Below, one piece after another: positions 26,038-39,100 of a DNA stretch of 64,000 bases. The position numbers were made by a program, and so were the translations under genes. Under the pieces are notes generated by a model that saw nothing but the letters and a program-made list of their open reading frames with translations, did no database searches and was not told where the DNA came from. The DNA is from Onchocerca volvulus (lineage: Eukaryota > Nematoda > Chromadorea > Rhabditida > Onchocercidae): assembly GCA_000499405.2 (NCBI GenBank), contig HG738137.1, forward strand, positions 6,014,001-6,078,000. Reading direction: 5' to 3'. Numbering within the stretch: position 1 is the stretch's first letter; every line of letters starts with the position of its first letter.

Positions 26038-26709
26038 GATTGTATTACTTGTTAATTATAATCACCTCCGATTAATGTTTAAATGCAGCTATATTCGGAA
26101 TAGATATTTCTTGCGAGATTCTTTTCATTAAAGCTATAGTTATAGAGATGAAACTACTTTCTCTATTTTATATTTTAAAAGCTTCCACTAAATGACTATT
26201 CTGTTTGTGTGTATAGTACTATGATGATGACATCGATATATGAATTATTTTGGGACTACTTTTCATTTTCCATATTTCCTATTTCGTAGTGGATATGTCC
26301 TTTCATGATCTCAATTTCTATTATCATTTACTTCGACATCGATCTCAAACGATTTATTTTTGCTAGTCATCAGTACACTGCATATTTATTTATATTTGCT
26401 ATTCTTGCTATACTGACTAGTTCCTAAAAAAAATATTTGTATCGCAACCTATATAGCTATTTGTTCAGTCATAAAGATCTGCTACTGAATGATCAGTTGT
26501 AAGTAAAACATGCAATCATTGGAAATTAGAGAAAACCTCGGCTAGCCCTGGCAGCTGACCTCTCAGTTTATTATGCGGTGCTTATTATTATGACTGGTGC
26601 GTTGGTGAGCAGTCTTCACCGGTGATTAACTTGTCGTTTGTCGAACTGCGCAAAGAAAATTAGTAATCCCCTAGTTATATTATTACATTTGCCATGATTT
26701 GAATTTTAA
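26038..26709. other. PIG-V 3' region
   Basis: A+T-rich sequence with the PIG-V 3' UTR and, at about 26530-26650, a locally G+C-richer patch that may be promoter sequence for the small gene starting at 26710. No coding or RNA feature recognised. Confidence 0.4.
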
Positions 26710-27209
26710 ATGATATCGGTCTTCCAGTACAGCGGACTAAGCTGCTTATATGTTTGCGTCCCTACATCGACTTCAGCATATCCCACTTATTTCGATAAAA
26801 TTTATAAAATTGGTGTCATCATTCCAAATGACGGTATTTTAATATTCAAATACTTTTAAAAAACATATCAACAATGAATCAAATGAGATAGAAAGAAAAA
26901 CAATAACGAATTGTTCAGTAAAACAGGATTTGATGTAGCATATCTCAATAGATTACTCGAAAGTAGTTATCATGCTAATTGAATAAGCTGATAACTTTTA
27001 AACACAAATTTTTGGATTTGTAATCTGTAAGTCAATTTTTAAAAAAATGGTAAAATTTATTTCAAAGGAATTTTTTGAAATTTATTTAGAAAAAATTATT
27101 TTCACTCAGAAATGACCACAATATCCTTTCACATTATCCAGATCTGAATGGAAAGACAATGACGCAAATCGATGAGCAACCTAGACTAAGTTGGTGCAAT
27201 TTCAAATAA
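26710..27209 (+). CDS. Candidate small secreted protein, three exons
   Basis: I do not recognise this protein. Exons proposed: 26710-26833 (ATG to a GTATTT donor, phase 1), 26927-26962 or -26965 (GTAGTT or GTTATC donor, phase 1) and 27142-27209 (ends TAA). Phases agree throughout and give about 75 residues. The first 23 or so residues are signal-peptide-like: MISVFQYSGLSCLYVCVP, then STSA before YPTYF. The mature part continues KIYKIGVIIPNDG, FDVAYLNRLLES, and ends EQPRLSWCNFK. Each exon is too short to stand out alone. The acceptors (AAAACAG, ATTATCCAG) are reasonable. The stop lies one base from the end of the eIF2 gamma reading frame on the other strand, so the 3' ends of the two transcripts must overlap. 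It could be a neuropeptide or secreted peptide precursor, or a chance set of open frames. Confidence 0.4.
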
Positions 27210-27210
27210 T

Positions 27211-30107
27211 TTAGTTCGAATTCGGCAATGTTGGTTTGATAGTGGTTCCACGCCGTATTGTTCCCCAACCAATCAAACGCCAGTGCTTCTCAATGCGCCG
27301 TGAAAGAGCTATTTTTTCATTCACTTCAGTACAAATCGGATCCGTCAGAGCGATTTTTGCCGCATCACCTAGAAACATTCAAAATCAAACTTAAATTCAT
27401 AAAGCTGTTAAGTTACTAAAATTTAAACAATTTTATAAATTTTCCGAAAGCAATGTTATAATAACATAAATTAAGGAAGAAAGAAGAGCAGTAAAAATAA
27501 TCATGGGAACCTTTTACAGCAATAACACGACCACCGGTTGACAATGAACCAATATTGACCATCAGTACTTCGCCTTTACTTAATTTCTGCACCTTTGCAG
27601 CTTTTTTGCCACCTTCGGTACGTACACCAAGTAGCCTACGCAATAGAAAATATGCGATTTCTATTTCCGTGAATATATCTGGTAATGTACCCACAGCACC
27701 CAGAATATGACCTACTAAACGGTCACCACGGCACAATGTTGGATCAATTTTGGTTCCAACGCCAATCAAACCTGAAAATATAGCTATTTAAGAAACTGCA
27801 CTTCAAATCTAGAACTTAAAATCTTTCTATTCAAAGTTTCGGAATTTCCCTTATCAAGATCCAAGTCAAACTTACAAAACAACCCAGGAAAACAAAAATA
27901 ACAGCATATTTTTGGTAAACAAATATTAACGCTTTCATTTTTGAAAGAAGTTTTACAGAAATATAGCCGTACTAGTTAATAAGTATAAGCAGAATGAACA
28001 GAGCATAAATTTTCATCGCTATAAAAGCCATTTCAATCACAATCCCAAGAATTTTAACATTTTGTGGAAACATACCACCAGGTACAGCATACTGCAATTG
28101 ATTCTGTTCAGCAAATAATGATACGATACGTGAAAATATAGGCCGGCATTGTACTTTCCCATCAATTGATTTTGAAACAATACCTGGTCTTACCTCAATT
28201 TCTTGTCCGATCCGTAGGATTCCTGAAAATAAATTATAAGTATGCTGCTGAAATGTGCAGCACCACTCTAATATTAAACAGTTTCTTTACACATTCAAAA
28301 CGATTTGACATTACATATAAGCTTAAATAGCATTAATGCTCTAGAACTTAAATTGTTAAAACAGATTTGATTACTCAAATTTGAACAAGTATTAATAGAT
28401 GAGAGCGACATACTATGCTTAAAATTTTGATCAAATATGTAAATGGCAATATATAATAAAATATCGGCTTCAAACCTAATTCAAGTTTTTGAAATTTTTC
28501 AAAATGAAAAATCAAAAAATGACCTTTTAAAATTGATCCACCGGCTACACCACCTTTGAGATTTTCAACTTCGGAACCGGGTTTATTGACATCAAATGAA
28601 CGAATGACAATCAATCGAGCAGCAGATGAAAAATCTCGTAAAGGTACGGGCACTTTTTTGCAAATATACTCACATACAACCTTAACATATACAAGGAAAT
28701 TTGTAATTCTATCGTTCAAAATTGACTTTTAAAAAGTTCAAAAAAGCCTCAAATAAAAATGAAATCAGGAAATAAGTAATGAATTGAAATACACACATCG
28801 ACATTGTACTTTAACTGAGCCGATATTGGTATAATTGGCGCACCGTCTGCTACAGTACCTTGCACAAAACTGCGTATATGCTCATATTGCTCTCTTGCCT
28901 GACTTTCCTGAAAATAAACGGTAACGAGAACAGTTCTGTGATTATAAGAGATCGGAAATTGATTTCTACCTTCAAAATTTCGTTCTCTATTTACTTTCGC
29001 AAGAAAATATACGCACCTTAATAATATCTATTTTATTCTGTAAAATCAGTAAGTGATTAAGCTGCATAATTTCCACCGCAGCCAAATGCTCCGAAGTTTG
29101 TGGCTGTGGACAAGATTCGTTCCCTGCAATTAATAGTAGAGCAGCGTCCATAACAGCTGCTCCGTTCAACATTGTTGCCATAAGAATATCATGGCCAGGA
29201 CAGTCTACGAATGATACATGCCGAACGCACTTAAATTCACCTCCACAACCGGGTCTTTCACACGGGAATCGATCAGGGGTGCTTGAACCTGCTGATCTAA
29301 AACTGTATAAAAAATTAAAAATTTAAAAACAATGTAATGTTTAAATCTTCCACTCGAATGATTCAATAACGCTATTACGATCACTGATGACCAGCTGTAT
29401 GATATATTTCAATTCTGTTGACCAAATTGCAGGATACATTATCAAGTCTATACATAAGAAATATTCTTACAGTTTCATTTGCGACTAAATATAACTGCAG
29501 TGAAATATTACGAAACTATTTTTATTTTGTGGAATTATCCCCACGGACAATGCACAAAATTGTGAAACTTAGTAGTCAAATTTTCAACTTTAAATTAGAA
29601 ACTATAAATCAATGTTAGATATACATTAGTCAAACGAATAAAGCACCTGTAGCAACTTGGCCTCGGACAAGATTCATTTGTACAACGATAAATTTTCGCA
29701 TTGGCATATCCTAATTTGATTGTAATATTTCTTTCCAGTTCGTTTTTAAATTTAACTGTATGCACACCAGAAATTGCTTTCACTAAAGTGGATTTACCAT
29801 GAGCTACATGCCCTATTGTCCCAATGTTGATTGTTGCTTGTCGACTAATCACCTGGAAATAAAGTATTAATTTTCCTGAAAACTATTAAAAATCTTTAAC
29901 AGAAAACCTACTTCTTCTGTCAATGGGGTGAGCATTTCTGGATCCAGCTTGCTTAAATCTTGTTTGGCCAACCATTCTTTCTGTTCAACATCTTCTTTGG
30001 GTTCCTTATCGCCAGCTTCTTCTAAAATTTGTATTTGATAGTTAGTTTGTAAGAGCAATTTCCAGAAAATCTTGAATGATAAAAAATAAACCTATTTGAT
30101 TATCCAT
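27211..30107 (-). CDS. EIF2S3: Translation initiation factor eIF2 subunit gamma
   Basis: GTPase subunit of eIF2, which with GTP delivers initiator Met-tRNA to the 40S ribosome. Nine exons: 30092-30107, 29912-30021, 29647-29852, 29017-29296, 28797-28907, 28524-28680, 28076-28222, 27511-27771 and 27211-27368, in phase, about 481 residues. GTPase motifs: G1 [10 protein letters not shown]3 DCPGH, G4 NKID, G5 SAQ. The knuckle has four cysteines (CTNESC/PSC and CERPGC), as in yeast. Domain 2/3 shows [24 protein letters not shown] and [13 protein letters not shown]. The C-terminus carries [16 protein letters not shown] first coding exon of only 16 nt (five codons plus one base) is supported by exact phase with the second exon; it is short, so the start has moderate certainty. 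Confidence 0.95.
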
Positions 30108-31774
30108 ACTCGAAAGAAGTCCAAAATTTTTGCAAGACCAATGTAAAGATTAAAGAGCGATGACTTCTCTATTATCGTCAAACAGCAATTCTGAAAACAA
30201 ATATTATTTGCCAATGATTGCAAGGACAAGCTCTCTGCTTATAATTGCTTCCTAGAATTCTATTTTCCAGTATATTTTTCACAGCTTAGTTTCCTCCTCT
30301 TTTCCTTCTTTAAACCTCTTTTGGTTTCAAATAAAAGAGTGAAATAATTTTGGCCTTTAATAATACGAAATTTTATAAACTTTGTAGATTCTAAAAAATG
30401 TTGTAGATATAAATTTCACAGATGAAGAAATTTTATATATCTGACACTATCCTAAGGTTAGAAAAGGTCAAGGAGAAAATTCGTAAGATAAAAGTAAATA
30501 GCTGGATCGTCGATAAATTGAAAGTTGCAATCAAATTGAAAAAGCAATCAGATTTTCATCAATGCATTTGGGACAGATAGTTCACTAGGGAGAGGCCATT
30601 TTCTTATACGAATGACCCTCAAAACGAAACAGCACGTGACAATGACCCCACCGCACTAGCAGCTCACAGTCGCTCGCACAGGCTGACGCAATCCTCCCGC
30701 AAGAAAGCTGCATCACGCTCAAATTCCCACTATAGCAGCACAATATTGATTGAGATCGCATGGATGTGTTCAATCAGTATGGCGGGAAGGAATGGATGGA
30801 CAAGCTCGTTTCTGTATTCGTAGGGATGGGGACACGTGAGCCTCACATTGAGTATATTGCGTGACATGCAGAACGCAAATGAGTTTGCTGCATGACATGC
30901 AACGTACAAGCTAACTTTTCTTATTTTGTCAGGCTTTGACCTCATCGACTTCCATGTGCATTGCACATTGCTAGTTTCATTGATATATTTTACAGTATCA
31001 GCACCAATGATATAATTCTAAAGGGATGCTTTATATATAGTGCCACAACAATCAGTCTTTCAATGATTTATTGCTAACAGTAAATTATTCATCAACATAC
31101 TGAGAAAATTGTAGCAAAATTAATAAGCCTTTTCGAGTAAACGACAGTATAAGGTAAGTAATTGGAAAAGCGATTGAGTAATTAGAGAACACTTGTGAGA
31201 ACAATTTGGAGTGATTTTGTAATTGAATCTTCTTTTTTTATGAAAATTTGCGCTAATACTTCATATCACACTACCGTTTATGCATTATGAAGATAATTTA
31301 ATCAGTACTATGCGCAGTTGCAAAAGCGAGCTTCTTATCTTGCCATTACTATTTAATTTGCATATTCTTGCATTGTGATACGTTTTGAAGCGTAATAATT
31401 TATTTTGTTATTTAATAACTTAAAAGACTGATGTCATAGCACATCTTTCAATTATAATCCATTTCTTACTCGAAACTCTAATTCTTATTTCGGAAATTCT
31501 CTTAATGTGTTCTTGTTTTGGATGCACAATTATCATTTTTTTTTATAACATTCATAATACATTCACATATCGATTTTTTTTCAGTTAATGTCTAAATGAA
31601 TTAGTGCGGAAGCTTATGGCTGTTTTTCTCTTGCATTCTTTAGCAGCGGAGTCATAAGAAGCAGTAGTTTCTGTTAGCACTATTACTTTTTGTCTTTTTT
31701 TTATGAGGATACAAGTCAGTTTAATCCTGTGACTGTAAATTTTAATGGATTACAGAATTTTTCAGTGAAAAAGC
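30108..31774. promoter_or_regulatory. Divergent intergenic region eIF2 gamma / inositol monophosphatase
   Basis: About 1.7 kb between divergent genes. A locally G+C-richer block at about 30590-30960 is the most promoter-like part. TATATATAG near 31033 could be a TATA-like element for the + gene. No coding exon with recognisable product. Confidence 0.4.
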
Positions 31775-31777
31775 ATG
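31757..31777 (+). promoter_or_regulatory. Candidate spliced-leader acceptor upstream of IMPA
   Basis: TTTTTCAG ends at 31765, nine bases before the ATG at 31775, with no obvious donor-bearing coding exon upstream. This fits a trans-splice site that sets a very short 5' UTR. Inference. Confidence 0.4.
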
Positions 31778-34111
31778 AATTGCCAGTTGTTTCATCCTGA
31801 AGAAGACAGATTTTTCAACTTCGCCTTGAATCTTGTTAATGAAGCAGGAGCAGTAAGTTCTTGATGCTGTTAAAAAAATATTTGCAATCATGTGCATTTA
31901 TTTTTCTCTCATTTCAATTATTATAGCTTGTTCGAGCTGCTTTCGAACAGCCATGTTCAGAAGTACATACGAAAATGTCGAATACCGATCTAGTGACCGA
32001 AACAGATCAGGCGGTTGAAAAAATGTTGATCGAAAATCTTTCAAAAGAATTTCCCGACCATAAGTTAATCTTTATCATTATTTCTAAGATATTTGTGAGT
32101 GTTACTGAAGGCGCAATTACACATCAGTATCTCTTTCGGACTATTCTTTTCCGACTGCATAATTTATTATTTATGATTAAATTTTGGAATTGTCATGACA
32201 AAACTTGCGAGCTGTATGTACATCTATAGTTTATTTAAGATTTCTTGGCATTTGTATTGCGATTTGTATAGTTAGAAAGTAATGTTTCAATTTTTTTGTT
32301 GGCATATTATGATGTATTGTAAAAGACATTCTATTATAGTGATTACCGAGATGTTTCAAGTATCGACGTTTAGATAATTACTACAAAATGTATTGCTGCA
32401 GGTTTATTGGTGAAGAGTCTGTGGCGGGTGGTGCAAAAATTGATTATACTGATGCACCCACCTGGATTATTGATCCAATCGATGGCACTACGAACTTTGT
32501 TCATAGGTAATGTACATTATGGAAATTCTAACAAACTAATTTTATAAGTTTCTTCATTTCTACATCATTTAAGCGTTATGTTTTTTTTTACCTTGAAATT
32601 TTGGTGTTTTAAAAGCCTTAGAAGCTTAATAGAGTAGTTAATCTCATTTCTGACCTGATTTTTAGTAGCATTCAAATTGCAGAATTCCAATGATCGCCAT
32701 ATGTGTGGGATTGTCTGTTAAGAAGCAGTTACGTGCTGGTATTGTTTACAATCCAATTACTAAGGAGCTTTATACGGCGCAAGCAGGACGAGGAGCTTTT
32801 CGAAATGGTTTTCCAATTCATGTTTCTGCTACGAAAGGTAATAGTATTTGGCTGTAAAAATTTGCAGTGGAAGGATTTTGTAATGACTGGATATGAAATT
32901 TTTAAAGTTATTCGGTTTTAAATAAGGCGTTCTATAGCTGATCTGTCTTGTTCGTTATAATTACGATAATCTACAGATTTAAATCGATGCCTAATTGCTC
33001 AGTCGCATGGAATTCAGAATTTGGTTAAATTCGGTGAAAAGTGGTTGAAAATCACGTTGGACAACCATGGTCGGCAATGTCTTGCTGGCATACGAGGGTA
33101 ATTGTCACATTTCTGTTCATTTTTGCATGAAACAAATGCATGAAGCGTTCATGAACATCTCATTCAGGAACATACTATTTGATTATTGATGTAATATCTT
33201 AGTAAAATCACGTAGATTTTTACGTTTAGTTCAGCTATAGATCTTTTTAAACTCAGTTGCAAGCAGCGACCTTTAATTGTCGAAAAAGATAATTTTCATA
33301 ATTTCTGAGAAACAGAGATAGAGTGTATTATTTGATTTGTACCAATTTATTTATTCGTTTTGTGATCCATAAATTCTAGCAGCCTCTCATTGTTCATTTT
33401 ATTATTGATATGTTTGGAGTACTGATTTCGGGGTCTGCAGTCCCTGTTCTGGTTTCAGTATAGATTCAAAAAAAAAAATTTAACTGCAGTTATTACCTTT
33501 TCAATGTCCTTTGATTTAGACATCGTTCATTCGGCTCTGCAGCTATTAATATGGTCTATGTGGCTCAAGGTGTGTTGGATGCATATGTTGAATATGGTAT
33601 CCACGCATGGGACGTTGCCGCCGCTGGGATTATTGTGAAGGAAGCTGGTGGTGTGTTACTAGATCCAACAGGTAAATGAATTTTTTTAAAAAAAGTTTAT
33701 TTTTGTTTTTAAGACATTTATTTTTGCAGTAGTGAGTTTGCTTGTGATGCTGCTTAACTTTAAGATAGCTTGATCACTTTTTAAGTATTCTTTTTTTTTT
33801 TTTCGTGTATTCTGTAAGGCTTAAGAAATGGAAATTTCTCATTTTTCTAAAAAATTTGAATTTATTGTTGATCTTGGGACTTTACTGAATTTCCATTCCA
33901 AGTTCTGCATTCCACAATCATTTTTTGGAAAATTATTAGTTTAATTTATTTTTGTACATGGCAGTTTGTTGGGTAATAGTTTAAGTAATGAGATATTGCA
34001 GGAGCCGAATTTGACATTATGAACCGTCGAGTTCTCTGCACCTCAACTCCTGAGCTGGCTAAGGCAATCGAATCAACTCTCAGTCATGTTGAATACGAGA
34101 AAGAAGGATGA
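31775..34111 (+). CDS. IMPA1: Inositol-1-monophosphatase
   Basis: Mg2+-dependent, lithium-sensitive hydrolysis of inositol monophosphates to free inositol, cytosolic, feeding phosphoinositide signalling. Seven exons: 31775-31852, 31927-32063, 32402-32506, 32683-32837, 32977-33097, 33520-33671 and 34002-34111, all in phase, about 285 residues (human IMPA1 about 277). Metal and catalytic motifs are intact: [32 protein letters not shown], the [12 protein letters not shown] helix, and [15 protein letters not shown] with the second conserved Asp. The C-terminus [15 protein letters not shown] is typical. Orthologue of the worm gene known as ttx-7. Followed 760 bp downstream by a dynein light chain gene on the same strand. 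Confidence 0.95.
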
Positions 34112-34874
34112 ATTCAGAACTGTATTGTCTCTTTTTCGTTATTCGTAATGTTATGTATTACCTTTCTTGTTTCCGGTCAGTTAGGATTCCATTTACTCTC
34201 ATATTGTCTTCATTAATTTTTGTTTTCTCTAATTTTTTTAATATTATGCTAGATAACATTTAGCAGTTTTTTTTTTTTTTTTTTTTTTTTGGAGCTCTTA
34301 GAAAGCTATTTTGCTATTTTTATTTCATTTTGCATTAGAACTGTTTTACTATTTTTGTTCCATTTCCATGTTCTATTCGAAACTTTTATTTCTGACTGAT
34401 TCTTTAATTTAGTTTCATTATTATTGCAGATGAACTTTTTGACAAATGATTATGTCGTGCTAGGTATTTGTAATCACTCAACGATTATGAAAGTGCATTA
34501 ATTTGAAATTATAACTGGATATGTTCATATTTAGTAGCACAGAAGTATCAAATTTGCTCCTATATTAATTCATAAAATAAAGTAGTAAAAAGTATAATTA
34601 CCTGTTAGATTTTTTCTTTGGTCATAATACCATCTTTACTTTTTTCATTGAAATGTCAAAAGAGGAAAGGATAATTTTCACACAATTTCATAGATTAGCT
34701 TATATTTCCGAAGATGCATGGAAGAAAAGAGGTGCTACGCATTTTTATAAGGGTGACGTTAGTTTTTAGAAAGATTATTGTATCTCATGCAGGATGAAAG
34801 TGCTGTTTAGGGGAAACATTTTAAACGCGTTTCATCATTTTCGGTATTTTGTAAAATAAATAGACTGCTGGATA
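34112..34874. other. Spacer IMPA-DYNLT
   Basis: Contains the IMPA 3' UTR, a 24-base poly-T at 34267-34290 and an AATAAAG at about 34577 that could be its polyadenylation signal. No coding feature recognised. The 760-bp gap is longer than typical for a tight operon. Confidence 0.5.
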
Positions 34875-36139
34875 ATGATGGATGATACGCATTCTGTTGA
34901 GGTTAGTTGTATTTGTTCTCTTAAGCTTTATGATGCTTTATTGTATTTTTTGGAAATAAGCCCTCAGTAACGCGGGAATTTTAATTTCTGAAGCAAATTT
35001 GTGATTTATTTTCCATTTTCATATTGGTGAAAGAGTTGAATCACTTACAAATTTCAGAATTCTGCTTCTCAGTTGGTACCTCTCAGTCAAGAAGTTCAAA
35101 CTATTAGCAAAGAGGTTGGTCTACCCAACAATTTTTTTGCTTATTGCTCGTAATCTTCTGTTATCCAACTTTTTATTTGCAAAATTTTCTGGGAAATTTT
35201 TTGGAAATTTTCTCAATTCGTAGAGAAAGTAAACTTGTAAAAAGTTATACCCAAGTACATAATGTGCTAGTGGAAAGGAATAATTTGGTTCATCCTTCTA
35301 TTTTGTTATTTTTGACTTTCCTTTTAAGAACTTAAAGAATTTTCTAGGAAGAGAATGAAATTCATCTTAACATTTTATAATGCCAGTAAAATGAGAAAAT
35401 CTTTTTTAGGCTTTGGATAATATAATTGGTAACAGCCCATACTGGCATGTTACAACAAATCAGTGGAGCCAGCAGGCTGTAGAAACAATTACCAGTAATC
35501 TGGTGAAACTCAATAAACCCTACAAATACATTGGTGAGTTACTTTCATTGTCCAGCTGTTATTGATTTCCTTTTTATATTTCTCCTACTAACCGTCTTAA
35601 CTAATCGATTATTGGATAATCAAGTCTTTGGAAATTTTTTATTATGTTTTTCATCTGTACATTTTGTTTTTTTATGTGTTCATCCATTGTTTAATTTTTG
35701 CTAATAAAGTATCAAATGCAGATCTGGATGAAAGGAAGTTTTTGAAATTTCATCAGATTTTGCATCAATTACATTTGCTTGTTCATTGAATTTTTTTTTA
35801 GTAACCTGTGTGATTATGCAGACAAATACCGGTGCAGGTCTCAGCGTGTCGAGTACTTGCTATTGGGATAAGGCAACCGACCGTAAGTAAATTTCGCACT
35901 ATTTTGCATAATTTTATTCATTTATTAGGAAAACCACCTTTAATTATTTTTTTTATAACACGAAGATTATGTTCATACCGAAATATGAGATTTTCATAAT
36001 CTTTTCTCTTTTTTTTTTTTCATTTTATGCTGCTTTAAGTATTAATTTTCTTACATTTTTGTTTTCAGTATCATTTACAGTGCGATGGGAAAACAAAGCA
36101 GTTGTGACAATCGTTAATGTTTTTGCTGTTGCTATATGA
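34875..36139 (+). CDS. DYNLT1: Dynein light chain, Tctex-type
   Basis: Light chain that binds the dynein intermediate chain and cargo in microtubule minus-end transport. Five exons: 34875-34901, 35058-35114, 35410-35533, 35802-35882 and 36069-36139, in phase, about 119 residues (human DYNLT1 113, DYNLT3 116). Diagnostic segments: PYWHVTTNQWSQQAVE, KLNKPYKYIVTCVIMQ, then GAGLSVSSTCYWD and the terminal FTVRWENK.....VNVFAVAI. The N-terminal 28 residues are acidic/Ser-rich and variable in the family. Two adjacent ATGs open the frame at 34875; either would give the same protein but for one Met. The family is certain; the choice between DYNLT1 and DYNLT3 is not. Confidence 0.93.
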
Positions 36140-39100
36140 TGAGTCGAGTATACCATGTCACAAATATCATTATCAATATTTATGACAATATTATTATTTA
36201 TAGCTATTGTTTACGTTAAACATAAAGCTATGAAATCATATTCTCAACATTATCCTATATTTTACGGATTTTTCTGGTAAAGTGACCTTTTTTTTTCCTT
36301 TTTCCCTGCTCCGTTCATTGCTTTCCCTCTTTTTTTGTTGTTTCGGTAATCTGTTACATTTCCACTTCGTTATTAAGATCAGATGGTAATAAAATCGTCA
36401 TTAAGATAATAACTACGCGTATAACTTGTCTATTTGCTGTTAAATTTTTGCTCTTAATTAAATTTCGGCTTCATACATATTTCCAGAATTTTAAATCAAG
36501 AAATAGGAATAATTCGGAATTTTCAAATTTGCTGTTTTTTGTTCCTTTCTGTGGATGAGAAGCAACACTTTACCTTGTATCAGTGTGAAAATTTTCGTAA
36601 TTTCACTTCCTTTGACAGCCAATGGACATGAGAATGAAATAAGCAATCATGAAGATGCTCAAGGGAAAATCGTTGCAAAATCAGGAATATTTCGAAATTA
36701 GATATTTGTTAGTTTCCATACTTATTACGATAAACTACAAGCATCAACTTTATGTGTCGTATGATTTCTTGTAGATAGTGAAACTAAGTTTCATGCATTT
36801 CTTACAAATGGCAAAACTAAGTTTCTTGCATTTTATAAAGTAATTTAAGAAAGAATGGCTTAGTGGAATTTATTTTTTAGAATCTTATAATATATCCATC
36901 TTTTATCGCTTTTTTTTTTTTTTGGAATTTCAGTGTATTAATAATTGTCATCTCTTCATGTATATGTCCTTTTGTTCCAATTAATTCTGCAGAATGTGTT
37001 TACAGCTCCTATGTATAATTAACGAAAAAAAAAAATCTTTTTTTGAAGATACTTTCTACCAGCTGTAAAGACTTTTGGCTTTTACGAGTTACTGTTAAAA
37101 AGTTCAAAGTTTCTGTTTCAGTTTCATTGCTCATCTGTTTTCTTCTTTATCGTTAGTGTTCAAACACCAAATTGTCATTATGAATTAAGATATAATGAAT
37201 TTTAGGTAAAAAAGCATTGCTATTTTTACAGATAAATAGCAGTACATACCATTATGTAGCGAACGTACGGTTTCATCGTTAGTACTTTGCTTTGATGGGG
37301 ATATCCAATGTCAAACAAATTGATAAAGTTGTAGTACCATATGCCAATTTATTTATTATCATTGGTAGAGAAATTAAAAAAGAGCGATCTTCGGCAGAAT
37401 TATATAAGCTGAAGAAATTAGCATAAAAATCTCTGTTATAGTTTAGATTTGTGTATAAAAATTAGAGCAAGAATCTGCTAAATATCTCAAACTAAAGTAG
37501 ACTGTGCTGCCGATGACCAGTGGTAAACCAGATGATAGAAGAAACAGCTTGGTTCGTAATTTAGTTCTTGGGAAAATTTAACAGCAGTTTTTGCTGTTCA
37601 GTTAAAATACTGAGACTACAGACAAAGGGATTTATTTCTTTTATATTTATTTATTTTAAAAGTAAAGTGAATTTGAAATTGATCCTCATGGTGAGGGGAC
37701 TGCGTTTTTTTCTTTCCAGTATGAGTGTTCTATGTGAATAAATTTTTGTTTAAAGACTATGAAATGTACAACATAAAATACAAGAAAAACAAAAACCTGC
37801 TAAGAGAAGTAATAAGTACAAAGGGAAATGTTTTTGGGTTCTAGACTACTGCCGACAGAAAATTTAAGTTACCTAAATTTACAACCAAAGTCGCAATCCT
37901 CACTCAGGAACTCATCTCATTAAAAAGTAAGCAGGAAATCCAGAAATAATAAAAACTGAAATTCGGCTTAACTGCCCAAAAAAAAAAAAAAAAAACAATA
38001 TTTCTGCACTGTGCAATTTACATCTGGAAAGTGATATGTAATATATGCGCATTTCGAATCTAGAATAATAATTTTACAATGCATCGAACAAAATATTTAA
38101 GTGTTTCAATCGGCAGTAAAAGTACCCGTCACAAAAATAAAAAACAACGCAAAGAAGTGACTTTTGTTTCCGAATGTTTTACTTTACGAAAGCCATTGCC
38201 TTTTCTCGCGGACATATGCACACATTTCTCCATTGAAAACAGTATCACAAGAGGGCCAAAATATGCAAGAATCACTATCGCTCCAACATAATAGTCCAAC
38301 CGCTGTGAAGAATATTATGGAGCAAATATAGCAAGGCCTAAACAAGAAATAAATAATGTTCGTCGAAATGTTCTCTATGTTAAAACGGAATATTCAATAA
38401 ATGATGATAATTCGTATTAATACTACTCAGAATTGTAACGAGTTATTGTCGGAGGATCCACTATCAAGTATTGAATACTAACTTGAATTAAGACTATCAT
38501 TTTCAATGCTTTTTTGATAGCTACTATGAATTTCAATGAAATATTTGTAAATAAAACAATAAGCTTTCAGCCTGTGAAGTATAATGTTGAAGTGAGATTT
38601 ACAGGAAAACAGAAGATTTTTTTTTTTCTTGAGAAAGCAAAAAAGGTATATCAAGACACTAAGGAACAAATATATATAAGGTTTATACGAAAATGACATA
38701 GTTTTACATTGTTCAACTTTACAGCTTTATATTTGTATGCATTCATAAATAAGTGCGGCGACGTTATATATTATTTTAAAGCATATTTCCTAATTTCTGC
38801 TTTTTTTAGCGATTAATTATCTCTTTTTTATTCCATAGTTATTTTAAATGAAGGAAATAATTGAGAAGGGAGCTAAAATTGAGTGGTTTTTTTAAATGAA
38901 TTAGAGAGGACTAACTGCAAGAATAACTCGCAATATCCATAATGCCGAAAAGTCTTGAAAATGAAGATGAGGAGAGAAATGATATCGAAAATTGAAAATA
39001 ACTCATAAAAAATGGACTTTAAACTGCGCAGGAAGTTGTCAGCATGAATTCTTCATTCAATAATGAAAGCAAATTAGAAAGGTGAAGAAGCTTTATAACT

